From the NCBI RefSeq assembly GCF_016862175.1, contig NZ_BOML01000057.1:1-64000 (forward strand): a stretch of DNA of 64,000 nt, in the 5' to 3' direction. Below are positions 1 to 8,301 of this stretch, one piece after another. The notes below the pieces were generated by a model. The model was not told the origin of the DNA. It was given only the letters and a program-made list of their open reading frames with translations, and ran no database searches. The stretch comes from Paractinoplanes durhamensis. GTDB taxonomy: Bacteria > Actinomycetota > Actinomycetes > Mycobacteriales > Micromonosporaceae. The position numbers and the translations under genes are program-made. Each line of letters opens with the position of its first letter. The first letter of the stretch is position 1.

Positions 1-508
1 CCTGCTGGCGCACGACGGCTTCCAGAAGGGCGACCGCTGCGTCTCCACCGAGTTCGGTGAGGTCTCCAGCGCCGCCAACAACTCGTCGCTGCTGATCACC
101 CAGGCGCCGAACGTGGTCAAGGTCAACACGCCGTTCACGCTCAAGGTCAGCACCCGCAACCTGATCCGGGACCGGTTCCTCGCGGCCGGCGCCGGCGGTT
201 ACTACGTGGAGAGCTCGGTGCTGCAGAACGGCATCGAGCGCGGCCACTTCCACACCGCCTGCCGGATGCTCGCCTCCACCCGGGAGGCGCCCGACCCGTC
301 GCCGGTGCCCGCGTTCTTCGTGGCCACCGAGGACAAGCAGGGCAGCAAGGCGCCGGACACGGTGACCATCCAGGTCGCCGGTCTGCCGACGCAGGGCACC
401 GCACAGTGCGCCTCCTGGGCCGGTGACGGCTCGCACCGCATCCCGATGATGGAGCGGGCGAACGAGACCCCCGCCATCGACGCGATACGGATCCGCGTCA
501 TCAACTGA
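1..508 (+). CDS. secreted hypothetical protein, 3' part only
   Basis: The reading frame is open from the first bases (frame starting at base 2) to the TGA at 506-508, about 168 residues, so the start lies outside the window. Visible features are many Asn/Ser/Thr residues, beta-rich spacing and three Cys, which suits an exported protein, but I recognise no family. Its last 8 bases overlap the end of the convergent sigma factor gene. Function unknown; only that it is a real, upstream-truncated gene is supported. Confidence 0.6.
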   Translation, partial: LLAHDGFQKGDRCVSTEFGEVSSAANNSSLLITQAPNVVKVNTPFTLKVSTRNLIRDRFLAAGAGGYYVESSVLQNGIERGHFHTACRMLASTREAPDPSPVPAFFVATEDKQGSKAPDTVTIQVAGLPTQGTAQCASWAGDGSHRIPMMERANETPAIDAIRIRVIN

Positions 509-1352
509 GCCGAGTGAGCTTGGCCGGGTTGCGGATCAGCCGGATGACCGCGACCCGGCCCTGCTCGTCGAGGTCGAGCAGCACCGCCACGAAAACCTCA
601 CCGGCGGCGGCGAGCACGCCGGCCGGCCCGCCGTTGAGGTCGGCGGCGCGCGCCGTCAGGCCCGGCGGGTAGCGCGAGGCCGAGTCCCGGAAGAACTCCA
701 CCACCGCGGCCACCCCGTGCAGGACCACCCGCGGCATCTCGCCGGAGCCGTTCGCGTCCGCCCAGAGCGCCACATCCGGCGCGAGCACCGCCATCAGAGC
801 GGCCAGATCGCCACCCAGGCAGACCTGCAGAAACCGGTCGGTGACCAGGCGGCGCAGGTCCGGGTCGGCGGTGTACCGCGGGCGGCCCGCCCGCACATGG
901 GCACGCGCCCGGGCGGCCAGCTGACGCACCGCCGGCTCACCGCGGCCGACCGCCTCGGCCACCTCGGGGTAGCCGAACTCGAAGACGTCGCGCAGCAGGA
1001 ACACCGCCCGTTCCAGCGGCGACAGCGTCTCCAGCAGCACCAGCACGGCCATCGACACCGACTCGGCCCGCTCCACCGGCTCATCGGCACCGCTCGCCAG
1101 CGGCTCCGGCAGCCACGGCCCGATGTACGCCTCCCGGCGGGTCCGCTCGCGGCGAAGGTGGTCGATCGCCAGCCGGGTGGCCGTCCGCACCAGGTAGGCG
1201 CGCGGGTCGCGGACCGTTGCCGGGTCGACGGCGTGCCAGCGGAGCCACGTCTCCTGCACCACGTCCTCGGCGTCGGCGACGCTGCCGGTCATCCGGTACG
1301 CCAACTGGAACAGCAACGCGCGGTGGCGCTGAAGATCGGACACCGCTCGCAC
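501..1352 (-). CDS. ECF41-group (SigJ-like) RNA polymerase sigma factor with fused SnoaL-like domain
   Basis: 283-residue ECF sigma factor. Region 2 (about 5-75) contains QLAYRMTGSVADAEDVVQET; the ECF41 hallmark WLPEPL follows; region 4 is around 105-160; a C-terminal SnoaL-like extension (about 170-283) ends with NPAKL, a variant of the ECF41 NPDKL motif. In ECF41 proteins this extension controls activity in place of an anti-sigma factor. The DGGG motif of the family is degenerate here (ADANGSGE). The gene is divergent from a SnoaL-like gene whose upstream region carries a matching ECF41-type promoter. GTG at 1352 is the longest start; GTG at 1343 is equally possible. Confidence 0.9.
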   Translation of the reverse strand: MRAVSDLQRHRALLFQLAYRMTGSVADAEDVVQETWLRWHAVDPATVRDPRAYLVRTATRLAIDHLRRERTRREAYIGPWLPEPLASGADEPVERAESVSMAVLVLLETLSPLERAVFLLRDVFEFGYPEVAEAVGRGEPAVRQLAARARAHVRAGRPRYTADPDLRRLVTDRFLQVCLGGDLAALMAVLAPDVALWADANGSGEMPRVVLHGVAAVVEFFRDSASRYPPGLTARAADLNGGPAGVLAAAGEVFVAVLLDLDEQGRVAVIRLIRNPAKLTRLS

Positions 1353-1368
1353 GCTACTTCGCGCCGCA

Positions 1369-1395
1369 TGTCACAGGCGACGGGTATTCCACGTC
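1369..1395 (+). promoter_or_regulatory. ECF41-type promoter, TGTCACA-N16-CGTC
   Basis: TGTCACA lies at 1369-1375 and CGTC at 1392-1395, separated by exactly 16 bases and oriented toward the SnoaL-like gene 35 bases downstream. As I recall it, TGTCACA/CGTC is the published ECF41 target motif. The adjacent divergent gene encodes an ECF41 sigma factor, so this is the likely target promoter. Confidence 0.75.
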
Positions 1396-1429
1396 GTATG
1401 GGCCGACCGGTCCGACCGAGAGGAAACCC

Positions 1430-1894
1430 ATGTCCGAGACCTTCGGCGTCCGCTACATCAAAGCCCTGGCCGCCGCCGACCACGACACCCTCGACGAGCT
1501 GTACGCCGACGACGTCGTCTTCTACACGCCGTTCCGCCGGGGCGTCACCGGGCCCGCGTTCATCCAGGCCTTCATCGCCGCGTTCCACCAGGCCCACCCG
1601 GGACTCACGGTGACCCTGCACGACGAGTTCGCCGACGCCGGCGGCGACCGGGTGGCATTGCGGTTCAGCATCCGGTGGCACAACACCGGCCCGTTCCTGG
1701 GCCTGCCGCCCACCGGAGCGCAGGGGGTGGAGAGCGAGATCCACACGTTCCGCCTGCGCGCCGGCCGGATCGTCGAGCAGTGGGTCGGCCACAACACGCT
1801 CACCCTCACCCGCCAGCAGCTGATCGACTGGCAGATGCCACTCCCGGACGCCGACGAGGATCCGGCCCCGGCGATCGTGACGGCGCGGGCATAG
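1430..1894 (+). CDS. SnoaL-like / ester cyclase family protein
   Basis: 154 residues, a full-length single SnoaL (NTF2-like cone) domain, with the typical N-terminal helix (YIKALAAADHDTLDELYADD) and C-terminal strands (FRLRAGRIVEQWV). The ATG at 1430 is preceded by GAGAGGAAA at good spacing; longer upstream starts would read through the promoter. Members are small cyclases, isomerases or ligand-binding proteins, and the substrate here is unknown. The gene sits directly behind the ECF41-type promoter and divergent from the sigma gene, so it is probably its regulon member. ECF41 partners are more often carboxymuconolactone decarboxylases or oxidoreductases. Confidence 0.85.
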   Translation: MSETFGVRYIKALAAADHDTLDELYADDVVFYTPFRRGVTGPAFIQAFIAAFHQAHPGLTVTLHDEFADAGGDRVALRFSIRWHNTGPFLGLPPTGAQGVESEIHTFRLRAGRIVEQWVGHNTLTLTRQQLIDWQMPLPDADEDPAPAIVTARA

Positions 1895-1907
1895 AAGTTA
1901 GGGTCGG

Positions 1908-3107
1908 ATGATGATCCTCGATATCGACCGGGTTCGGGCCGGCTATCCCGCTCTTGCTGACGGCTTCGTGCACTTCGACGGGGCCGGCGGCACTCAGCCG
2001 GCCGAGCCGGTGATCGCCGCGATCGCCGGGGCGATGCGGACCGCGGTGTCGAACCGGGGCACCGCGCACGAGCCCGCCCGGCGGTCCGGGGAGATCGTCG
2101 AGGCGGCCCGGGCGGCGGTGGCCGACCTGGTCGGCGGGGATCCGGCCGGGGTGGTGTTCGGGCCGAGCGCGACCGCGCTCACCTACCTGGCGGCGCGCAC
2201 GCTGGCGCAGGGCTGGGGTCCGGGCGACGAGGTGGTGGTGTCGCGGCTCGACCACGACGCCAACGTCCGGCCCTGGGTGCAGGCCGCCGCGGCGGCCGGG
2301 GCGACCGTGCGGTGGGCGGAGGTCGACCTGGCGAGCGGTGAGCTGCCGGTGGCGCAATATCAAGAGCTGGTCAATGGGCGTACGCGGCTGGTCGCGGTGA
2401 CCGCGGCCAGCAATGCCACCGGAACCATGCCGGGGGTTCGGGAGATCGCCGGCGTCGCGCATGCGGCGGGAGCTTCGGTGTACGTGGATGGCGTGCACGT
2501 CACCGCGCATCGACCGACCGATGTTGCCGCGCTCGGCGCCGACTTCTACGTGACCAGCGCCTACAAGTGGTCCGGCCCGCACTACGCCGCCCTGGTCGCC
2601 GACCCGGCCGTCCTGGCCCCGCTGCTCCCGGTGAAGCTGATCCCGTCGTCCGACCGGACGCCGGACCGCTTCGAGTACGGGACGCTGAGCTTCGAGCTGC
2701 TGGCCGGCGTCACCGCCGCGGTCGACCATCTGGCCGGCCTGGCCGGCGCCACCGGTGATCGCCGCACCCGGCTCCTGGCGAGCATGGCGGCGGCCACCGA
2801 GCACGAGAACCGCCTGGTCGAGCGGCTGCTGACCGGCCTGAAGGCGGTCGACGGGCTGACCCTGTGCCCGGCCGGCGCCGACCGCTGCCCGACGGTGTCG
2901 TTCCGGATCGCCGGCCAGGCCCCGGCCGAGACCGCCCAAATGCTCGGCGAGCAGGGCATCTGCGTCTCGCACGGCGACTACTACGCGGTCGAGTACTTCG
3001 AGGCGGCCGGGCTGCGGGCGACCGGCGGCGCGGTGCGGGTGAGCATCTACCACTACAACACCGCCGACGAGATCGACCGGCTCCTGGGCGCGCTGTCGGC
3101 GAGTTAG
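1908..3107 (+). CDS. cysteine desulfurase-like PLP enzyme (aminotransferase class V)
   Basis: 399 residues of fold-type I PLP enzyme. The PLP lysine is Lys220 in SAYKWSGPHY; FDGAGGTQ near residue 24 is the N-terminal substrate loop of the cysteine desulfurase-like (VC1184-type) subgroup. No clear SufS-type active-site Cys loop is visible; a Cys occurs in GICVSHGDYY near the C-terminus, so desulfurase activity is not assured. Starts at 1908 (ATG) or 1911 (second ATG) are both possible. Ten bases separate its stop from the aldo/keto reductase start, so the two are probably co-transcribed. No Suf/Isc genes lie nearby. Confidence 0.85.
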   Translation: MMILDIDRVRAGYPALADGFVHFDGAGGTQPAEPVIAAIAGAMRTAVSNRGTAHEPARRSGEIVEAARAAVADLVGGDPAGVVFGPSATALTYLAARTLAQGWGPGDEVVVSRLDHDANVRPWVQAAAAAGATVRWAEVDLASGELPVAQYQELVNGRTRLVAVTAASNATGTMPGVREIAGVAHAAGASVYVDGVHVTAHRPTDVAALGADFYVTSAYKWSGPHYAALVADPAVLAPLLPVKLIPSSDRTPDRFEYGTLSFELLAGVTAAVDHLAGLAGATGDRRTRLLASMAAATEHENRLVERLLTGLKAVDGLTLCPAGADRCPTVSFRIAGQAPAETAQMLGEQGICVSHGDYYAVEYFEAAGLRATGGAVRVSIYHYNTADEIDRLLGALSAS

Positions 3108-3116
3108 GTTGGCGGA

Positions 3117-4136
3117 ATGGAATACCGCACGCTTGGGCGCAGTGGATGCGCCGTCTCCAGCCTCTGTCTCGGCACGATGACCTTCGGCAACGAATCCGAC
3201 GAGAAGGTGGCGCACGCTCAGCTCGACCTGTTCGTCGAGGCCGGCGGCACGTTCGTGGACACCGCCGACGTCTACTCGGCCGGCGAGTCCGAGCGGATCA
3301 TCGGGCGCTGGCTGGCGTCGCGGCCAGCCGAGGTCACCGAGACGATCGTGCTCGCCACCAAGGGGCGTTTCCCGATGGCGGCCGACCCCAACGGCGCCGG
3401 GCTGTCGGCCCGGCACCTCACCCGGGCGCTCGACGCGTCGCTGACCCGGCTCGGCGTCGACGCCGTCGATCTCTACCAGGCGCACTCGTGGGACCCGGTG
3501 ACGCCGCTGGAGGAGACGCTGCGGACGCTGGACGGGTTCGTACGGGCCGGCAAGATCCGCTACTACGGGTTCTCCAACTTCACCGGCTGGCAGCTCACCA
3601 AGGCGGTGCTGCTGGCGCAGTCGCTCGGGCTGGCCGGCCCGATCAGCCTGCAGCCGCAGTACAGCCTGCTGGTCCGCGAGATCGAGTTCGAGATCGTGCC
3701 GGCCGCGCTCGACGCCGGGCTGGGCCTGCTGCCGTGGAGCCCGCTCGGCGGCGGCTGGCTGACCGGCAAGTACCGGCGCGACCAGCGGCCGACCGGCGCC
3801 ACCCGGCTCGGCGACGACCCGGGGCGGGGCATGGAGGCGTGGGACCGGCGCGGCACCGCCCGCACCTGGGACGTGATCGAGGCGGTGCAGCGGGTCGCCG
3901 AGGCGCGCGGCGTGTCGATGGCCGAGGTGGCCCTCGCCTGGGTGACCGACCGGCCCGCGGTGACCTCGACGATCCTCGGCGCCCGCACGGTCGACCAGCT
4001 GGAGGCCAACCTCAAGGCGGCCGGGCTGCACCTGACCGCGGAGGAGACGGCCGCGCTGGACGACGCGAGCGACCTGGCCGCGGCCGACTACCCGTACGGT
4101 CCGCTCGGCTTGGACCAGCGCAGCCGCACTCTCTAG
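3117..4136 (+). CDS. aldo/keto reductase
   Basis: 339-residue NAD(P)H-dependent (beta/alpha)8 oxidoreductase of the aldo/keto reductase superfamily, of the soluble YajO/Tas-like type. The tetrad can be read: Asp and Tyr in DTADVYSAGESE, Lys in VLATKG and His in LYQAHSWD. The C-terminal cofactor segment reads STILGARTVDQLEANL. ATG at 3117 follows the desulfurase-like gene by 9 bases. It converges on the rph gene with a 4-base overlap of stop codons, so no terminator separates them. Physiological substrate unknown. Confidence 0.9.
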   Translation: MEYRTLGRSGCAVSSLCLGTMTFGNESDEKVAHAQLDLFVEAGGTFVDTADVYSAGESERIIGRWLASRPAEVTETIVLATKGRFPMAADPNGAGLSARHLTRALDASLTRLGVDAVDLYQAHSWDPVTPLEETLRTLDGFVRAGKIRYYGFSNFTGWQLTKAVLLAQSLGLAGPISLQPQYSLLVREIEFEIVPAALDAGLGLLPWSPLGGGWLTGKYRRDQRPTGATRLGDDPGRGMEAWDRRGTARTWDVIEAVQRVAEARGVSMAEVALAWVTDRPAVTSTILGARTVDQLEANLKAAGLHLTAEETAALDDASDLAAADYPYGPLGLDQRSRTL

Positions 4137-6664
4137 TCGGGCAGGAGCTCGATGTAACCGTCGCTGCCGTGCACCCGGATCCGCTGCCCGTCGGCGATCA
4201 GCCGGGTCGCGTCGGGCACGCCGACCACGGCCGGCAGGCCGTACTCGCGGGCGATCACCGCGCCGTGCGTCATCAGGCCACCCACCTCGGTGACCAGGCC
4301 GGTGATCGCCACGAACAGCGGTGACCAGCTCGGGTCGGTGTAGGCGGTGACCAGGATGTCGCCCGCTTCGAGGTCGGCCTGCGCCATGTCGAGGATGACG
4401 CGGGCCCGGCCCTCGACGGTGCCGGCCGAGACCGCCAGGCCGACCAGGGCGCCGGCCGGGGCGTCGTCGCGCCGGTAGGACCCCTCGACGGTTTCACCCT
4501 CGGACGTGAGCACCCGGGGCGTTTTCAACGCCCGGTCCGCCTCGAACCCCGCTTTGCGCTGCTCGATCAACGCTTCGTCGGCCTTTCCGGAGCGTACGAC
4601 CTCGGAAAGCTCGTGAAATTTGAGGTAGAAGATGTCCTCGCGGTCGGTGAGCACGCCGGTCTGCACGAGTCGGTCGGCCTCGGCCAGCAGGGCCTGCTTG
4701 TAGACGAAGTAGCGGCAGATGATGTTGTATTTCGGGTACTCCCGGTAGCCGATGAAGGCGCGGAGCCGGTCGATCACCCGTACCGTCTCGTCCGCTTTTG
4801 ATTCCCCGTCCGGAAGGGCCCGCAAGCGTTCCAGGATGTCCCGGCGCTTGTCCTCCGCCTCCCGCCGGCCCTGCTCGAAGCGCCGCGCCCCGGCCCCCGG
4901 CTCGAAGAGTTCGATGTTGTCGAGGATCAGCGGCACGAGCGTGCCCGGTTGCTCGCTCCAGCGCGGCCGGGTGATGTCGATCTCGGCGGCGCACCGCATC
5001 CCGTACTTGTCGAGGTAGCCCTCGACGGCCGCGCGCGGCTCGGGCGGGAGCTCCGCCAGGGAGCCGCCATCCTGCAGAAACGCCACCGCTTCGGGGTACG
5101 GGCGGATCGCGTCGGCGACGTCGAGAAGCGCCAGGCCCATCTCCGAGGTGATGTTGCCGGGGGCGGACAGGCTGAGCGTGTCGGACGCGTTCTTCTCGCC
5201 CAGCCACTCCTGCAAGTGGTCGTTGAGCCACCAGGTGGCGCCCATCCCGGCCATGATCGCCTGCATGCTCTCCGGATCGCCGAGGACCCGTTTGTGCTCC
5301 TGGAACGACTCCAGCAGGAAGTCGAACAGCGCCGGCCCGGTCTTCGCCGCGATGTCCCGCCGCAGGGTGGCGGTGGATTCCTGACTGCGTTCGATCAGCA
5401 CGGGCACGATCGCCGGATCGGCCTCGACCGGGGCTTTACCACCGTGCGACGGCGGCACCACGGCGCCGGCATCCGCGACCTCCGGGATGAAGCCGCGGTC
5501 GAGGACGGTCCGGAGTGCGTCCGCGGTCAGCGGGTCGGACCGGGCCGACATGGCCAGGAAACTGGCCCGGGCGGTCGCCCCGGTCAGCATCCGGGTGCCG
5601 TCGACGAACAGCCGGCCGCCGGCCTCGAGCATCGGCGCCATCGCGGTCAGCTGCCACATGGAGAGGCCCAGCGGTTTCATCGCGTCGGTCATCATCTGCT
5701 GGTGGCCGACCGACAGGTAGACGTGGTTCGCGTCGTCGGTCACCGCCGGGACCGGGAACAGCGTGGTGATCGGCCGGCTCTGCACGATCGCGAAGTCGTC
5801 GCCGGTCCGGCACCACTCGATGTCCTGCGGCCGGCCGAAGTGCGCCTCGATCCGCCGCCCGAGCTCCACGAGCCGGATGACCTGCGCATCGGTCAGTGCC
5901 GGCTGGTCCCCGTCGATCGCCACCACCTGCGTCCCGCCGCCCGGCACGGCCTGCACGGCGCGCTGCTTGGCGGCGATGGTCCGCTCGGTGATGGCGTCGT
6001 CGCGCACCTTGAAGACGTCCGGGTCGACCAGGCCGCCGACCAGTGCCTCGCCGAGACCGAACCCGGCGTCCACGGTGGCCACCTTCCGATTGCCGGAGAC
6101 CGGGTCGGCGGTGAAGAGGATGCCGGCCGCCTCCGCGAAGACCATCTCCTGGACGACGACGGCCATGTGGACGGTCCGGTGATCGATGCCATGGCGCAGC
6201 CGGTAGGTCACCGCCCGCTCGGTGAAAAGCGACGCCCAGCACCGGCCGATGTGCGCCAGGACCGCGGCCGTCCCGACGACGTTGAGGTAGGTGTCCTGCT
6301 GGCCCGCGAACGACGCGGTAGGCATGTCTTCCGCGGTAGCACTGGACCGCACGGCGTAGGCCACCTCGGGGTCGACCGCCGCCGCCAGATCACTCGGGAC
6401 GGCGACCTCCTCGATGGTTCGCCGGATCTCCGCGCTCAGGCCCGCGATGGCCACCCGGTCGGCCAGACCCAGCCGCGACAACCGGTCCAGTTGGTCGTCG
6501 ATCGCCACCGTCCGCCGCCACGCCGCGGTGGTCACACAGAAGCCGGCCGGCACCCGGACACCGTCGATCCGGGTCAACTCCCCCAGGTGCGCGGCCTTGC
6601 CACCGACGGCCGCGACCTGCGTCGCATCAATCTCTCGAAGATCCATGACGTACGGCTCGAGCAC
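4133..6664 (-). CDS. rph: rifamycin-inactivating phosphotransferase
   Basis: 843-residue dikinase-like enzyme that transfers the beta-phosphate of ATP to a rifamycin hydroxyl. Order: N-terminal ATP-grasp domain (VAAVGGKAAHLGEL near the start, AVRSSATAEDMPTASFAGQQ), central rifamycin-binding region, and C-terminal swivelling His domain with the phospho-His in MTHGAVIAREYGLPAVVGV (about His800). Length matches known Rph proteins (about 865). I prefer GTG 6664: GAGGGG precedes it by 6 bases, and the alternative ATG at 6715 lies 1 base from the rifamycin-associated element and inside the predicted leader. The phosphoenolpyruvate synthase family is the only close alternative. Confidence 0.9.
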   Translation of the reverse strand: MLEPYVMDLREIDATQVAAVGGKAAHLGELTRIDGVRVPAGFCVTTAAWRRTVAIDDQLDRLSRLGLADRVAIAGLSAEIRRTIEEVAVPSDLAAAVDPEVAYAVRSSATAEDMPTASFAGQQDTYLNVVGTAAVLAHIGRCWASLFTERAVTYRLRHGIDHRTVHMAVVVQEMVFAEAAGILFTADPVSGNRKVATVDAGFGLGEALVGGLVDPDVFKVRDDAITERTIAAKQRAVQAVPGGGTQVVAIDGDQPALTDAQVIRLVELGRRIEAHFGRPQDIEWCRTGDDFAIVQSRPITTLFPVPAVTDDANHVYLSVGHQQMMTDAMKPLGLSMWQLTAMAPMLEAGGRLFVDGTRMLTGATARASFLAMSARSDPLTADALRTVLDRGFIPEVADAGAVVPPSHGGKAPVEADPAIVPVLIERSQESTATLRRDIAAKTGPALFDFLLESFQEHKRVLGDPESMQAIMAGMGATWWLNDHLQEWLGEKNASDTLSLSAPGNITSEMGLALLDVADAIRPYPEAVAFLQDGGSLAELPPEPRAAVEGYLDKYGMRCAAEIDITRPRWSEQPGTLVPLILDNIELFEPGAGARRFEQGRREAEDKRRDILERLRALPDGESKADETVRVIDRLRAFIGYREYPKYNIICRYFVYKQALLAEADRLVQTGVLTDREDIFYLKFHELSEVVRSGKADEALIEQRKAGFEADRALKTPRVLTSEGETVEGSYRRDDAPAGALVGLAVSAGTVEGRARVILDMAQADLEAGDILVTAYTDPSWSPLFVAITGLVTEVGGLMTHGAVIAREYGLPAVVGVPDATRLIADGQRIRVHGSDGYIELLPD

Positions 6665-6715
6665 AGCGATCCCCTCGACGTGTGGGCTTCGGTCGACGAT
6701 TCTGGGGTATGACAC

Positions 6716-6735
6716 CGGCCTTGCCGCAAGCCCCC
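6716..6735 (-). promoter_or_regulatory. rifamycin-associated element (RAE)
   Basis: On the minus strand the bases read GGGGCTTGCGGCAAGGCC, built on the perfect inverted repeat CTTGC-G-GCAAG. From memory this matches the conserved 19-bp RAE found upstream of actinomycete rifamycin-inactivating genes (rph, rgt) and helR, which makes them rifamycin-inducible. It lies about 50 bases upstream of the preferred rph start. Confidence 0.85.
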
Positions 6736-6741
6736 ACCTGC

Positions 6742-6747
6742 GTTATA
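6742..6747 (-). promoter_or_regulatory. candidate rph -10 element TATAAC
   Basis: TATAAC on the minus strand ends 7 bases before the RAE, so transcription would begin at or inside the RAE. No good -35 hexamer is visible at 16-18 bases. Proposed from sequence only. Confidence 0.4.
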
Positions 6748-6775
6748 CCTTGGAGAGGGCAGGGGCCGCGCTCGA

Positions 6776-7537
6776 CTACGAGATCTTGCGGCGGTAGGCG
6801 CCCGTCGCGACGACGTAGGCGACGACGAGGGTGCCGACACACCAGGCGAGAGCGATCCAGATGTCGTTGCCGACCGGCTGCTGCATGAACAGGTCGCGGA
6901 TCGTGTTGACGATGGACGTCACCGGCTGGTGCTCGGCGAAAGCGCGCACCGGGCCGGGCATGGTGCCGGTGGGCACGAAGGCCGAACTGACGAACGGCAG
7001 CAGGATCAGCGGGTACGCGAAGGCGCTGGCGCCGTCGACGCTCTTCGCGGTGAGGCCGGGGATGACGGCCAGCCAGGTCAGCGCGAGGGTGAACAGCAGC
7101 AGGCTGCCGAGGACCGCGAGCCAGGCCAGCACCCCGGCGCCGGACCGGAAACCCATCACCAGGGCGACGCCGACGACGACCACGAGCGAGATCAGGTTGG
7201 CGACCAGCGAGGTCAGCACGTGCGCCCACAGCACCGCCGAGCGGGCGATCGGCATCGACTGGAAGCGTTCGAGGATGCCGCTCCGCAGATCGAGAAAAAG
7301 GCGATACGCGGTGTACGTGACACCCGAGGCGATCGTCATGATCAGAATGCCGGGCAGCAGATAGGCCACGTAGGAGTCGGACCCGGTGTCGATGGCGCCG
7401 CCGAACACATACACGAACAGCAGCATGAACGCGATCGGCATGATCGCAGTGGTGACGATGGTGTCCAGGCTGCGCGAGACGTGCCGCAGCGACCGGCCCA
7501 GCAGCGTGCCGGTGTCGCCGATGAAGTGCGCGGTCAC
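6776..7537 (-). CDS. ABC-2 type drug exporter permease (DrrB-like)
   Basis: 253-residue integral membrane subunit of a daunorubicin-resistance-type exporter. About six hydrophobic segments, including MPIAFMLLFVYVFGG near residue 35, and the conserved loop RFQSMPIARSAVLWAHVL (about 90-110) that docks on the ATPase. The start overlaps the ATPase stop by 4 bases, so the pair is translationally coupled. It ends 41 bases before the rph RAE. The exported compound cannot be read from the sequence; rifamycin-like or other macrocycles are possible given the neighbour. Confidence 0.9.
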   Translation of the reverse strand: MTAHFIGDTGTLLGRSLRHVSRSLDTIVTTAIMPIAFMLLFVYVFGGAIDTGSDSYVAYLLPGILIMTIASGVTYTAYRLFLDLRSGILERFQSMPIARSAVLWAHVLTSLVANLISLVVVVGVALVMGFRSGAGVLAWLAVLGSLLLFTLALTWLAVIPGLTAKSVDGASAFAYPLILLPFVSSAFVPTGTMPGPVRAFAEHQPVTSIVNTIRDLFMQQPVGNDIWIALAWCVGTLVVAYVVATGAYRRKIS

Positions 7538-8289
7538 TTCCCACCTCCGACGATGGCGAAGAAGACGTCCTCGAGGGTCGGCTGCTTCTCCACGTATTCG
7601 ACCTTGGCCGGCGGAAGCAGCTTCTTGAGTTCGGCGAGGGTGCCGTTCACGATGATCCGGCCCTCGTGCAGGATCGCGATCCGGTCGGCGAGGTGCTCGG
7701 CCTCGTCAAGGTACTGCGTGGTGAGCAGCACCGTCGTGCCGCCCGCGGCGAGCTCCCTGATCGCGCGCCACACCTCGATGCGCGCCTCCGGATCCAGGCC
7801 GGTCGTCGGCTCGTCCAGGAAGATCACCGGCGGGCTGCCGATCAGGCTCATCGCGATGTCCAGGCGCCGGCGCATGCCACCCGAATAGTTCGACACCCGC
7901 CGCCCGCCCGCGTCGGTCAGCGCGAACCGTTCAAGCAGCTCATCGGCGATCCGGCCGGTGTCCTTGAGGTGCCGCAGCCGGGCGACCAGCACCAGGTTCT
8001 CCCGGCCGGTGAGGATCTCGTCGACGGCTGCGAACTGGCCGGTGAGGCTGATCGACTCGCGCACGTCCGGTGCGTGCGTGGCGACGTCGAACCCGTTGAC
8101 GGTGGCCGTCCCGGCATCCGTCTTGAGCAGCGTGGACAGGATCCGGATGACGGTGGTCTTGCCCGCTCCGTTGGAGCCGAGCAGAGCGAAGATGCTGCCC
8201 CGTGCCACGTCGAAGTCGACGCCGCGCAGCACGTGCAGGTCCCGGTACGACTTCTCCAGACCGTGGACCTCGATCGCCGTTGCGACCAT
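7534..8289 (-). CDS. ABC transporter ATP-binding protein (DrrA-like)
   Basis: 251-residue nucleotide-binding subunit for the downstream permease. Walker A GSNGAGKTT (about 38-46), signature NYSGGMRRRLDIA, Walker B VIFLDEPTTGLD, and a DrrA-type C-terminal tail ending in KVEYVEKQPTLEDVFFAI, typical of drug-export ATPases. It lies 12 bases downstream of the EXLDI gene on the same strand, giving an EXLDI-DrrA-DrrB operon. Confidence 0.92.
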   Translation of the reverse strand: MVATAIEVHGLEKSYRDLHVLRGVDFDVARGSIFALLGSNGAGKTTVIRILSTLLKTDAGTATVNGFDVATHAPDVRESISLTGQFAAVDEILTGRENLVLVARLRHLKDTGRIADELLERFALTDAGGRRVSNYSGGMRRRLDIAMSLIGSPPVIFLDEPTTGLDPEARIEVWRAIRELAAGGTTVLLTTQYLDEAEHLADRIAILHEGRIIVNGTLAELKKLLPPAKVEYVEKQPTLEDVFFAIVGGGK

Positions 8290-8301
8290 GTCGTTCCTCT
8301 C

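Noticed and set aside
1806..4031. Long minus-strand open frame opposite the desulfurase and reductase genes
   Set aside because: Its residue pattern (Arg/Gly/Ala/His only) is the antisense shadow of GC-rich genes, and real plus-strand families explain the region.
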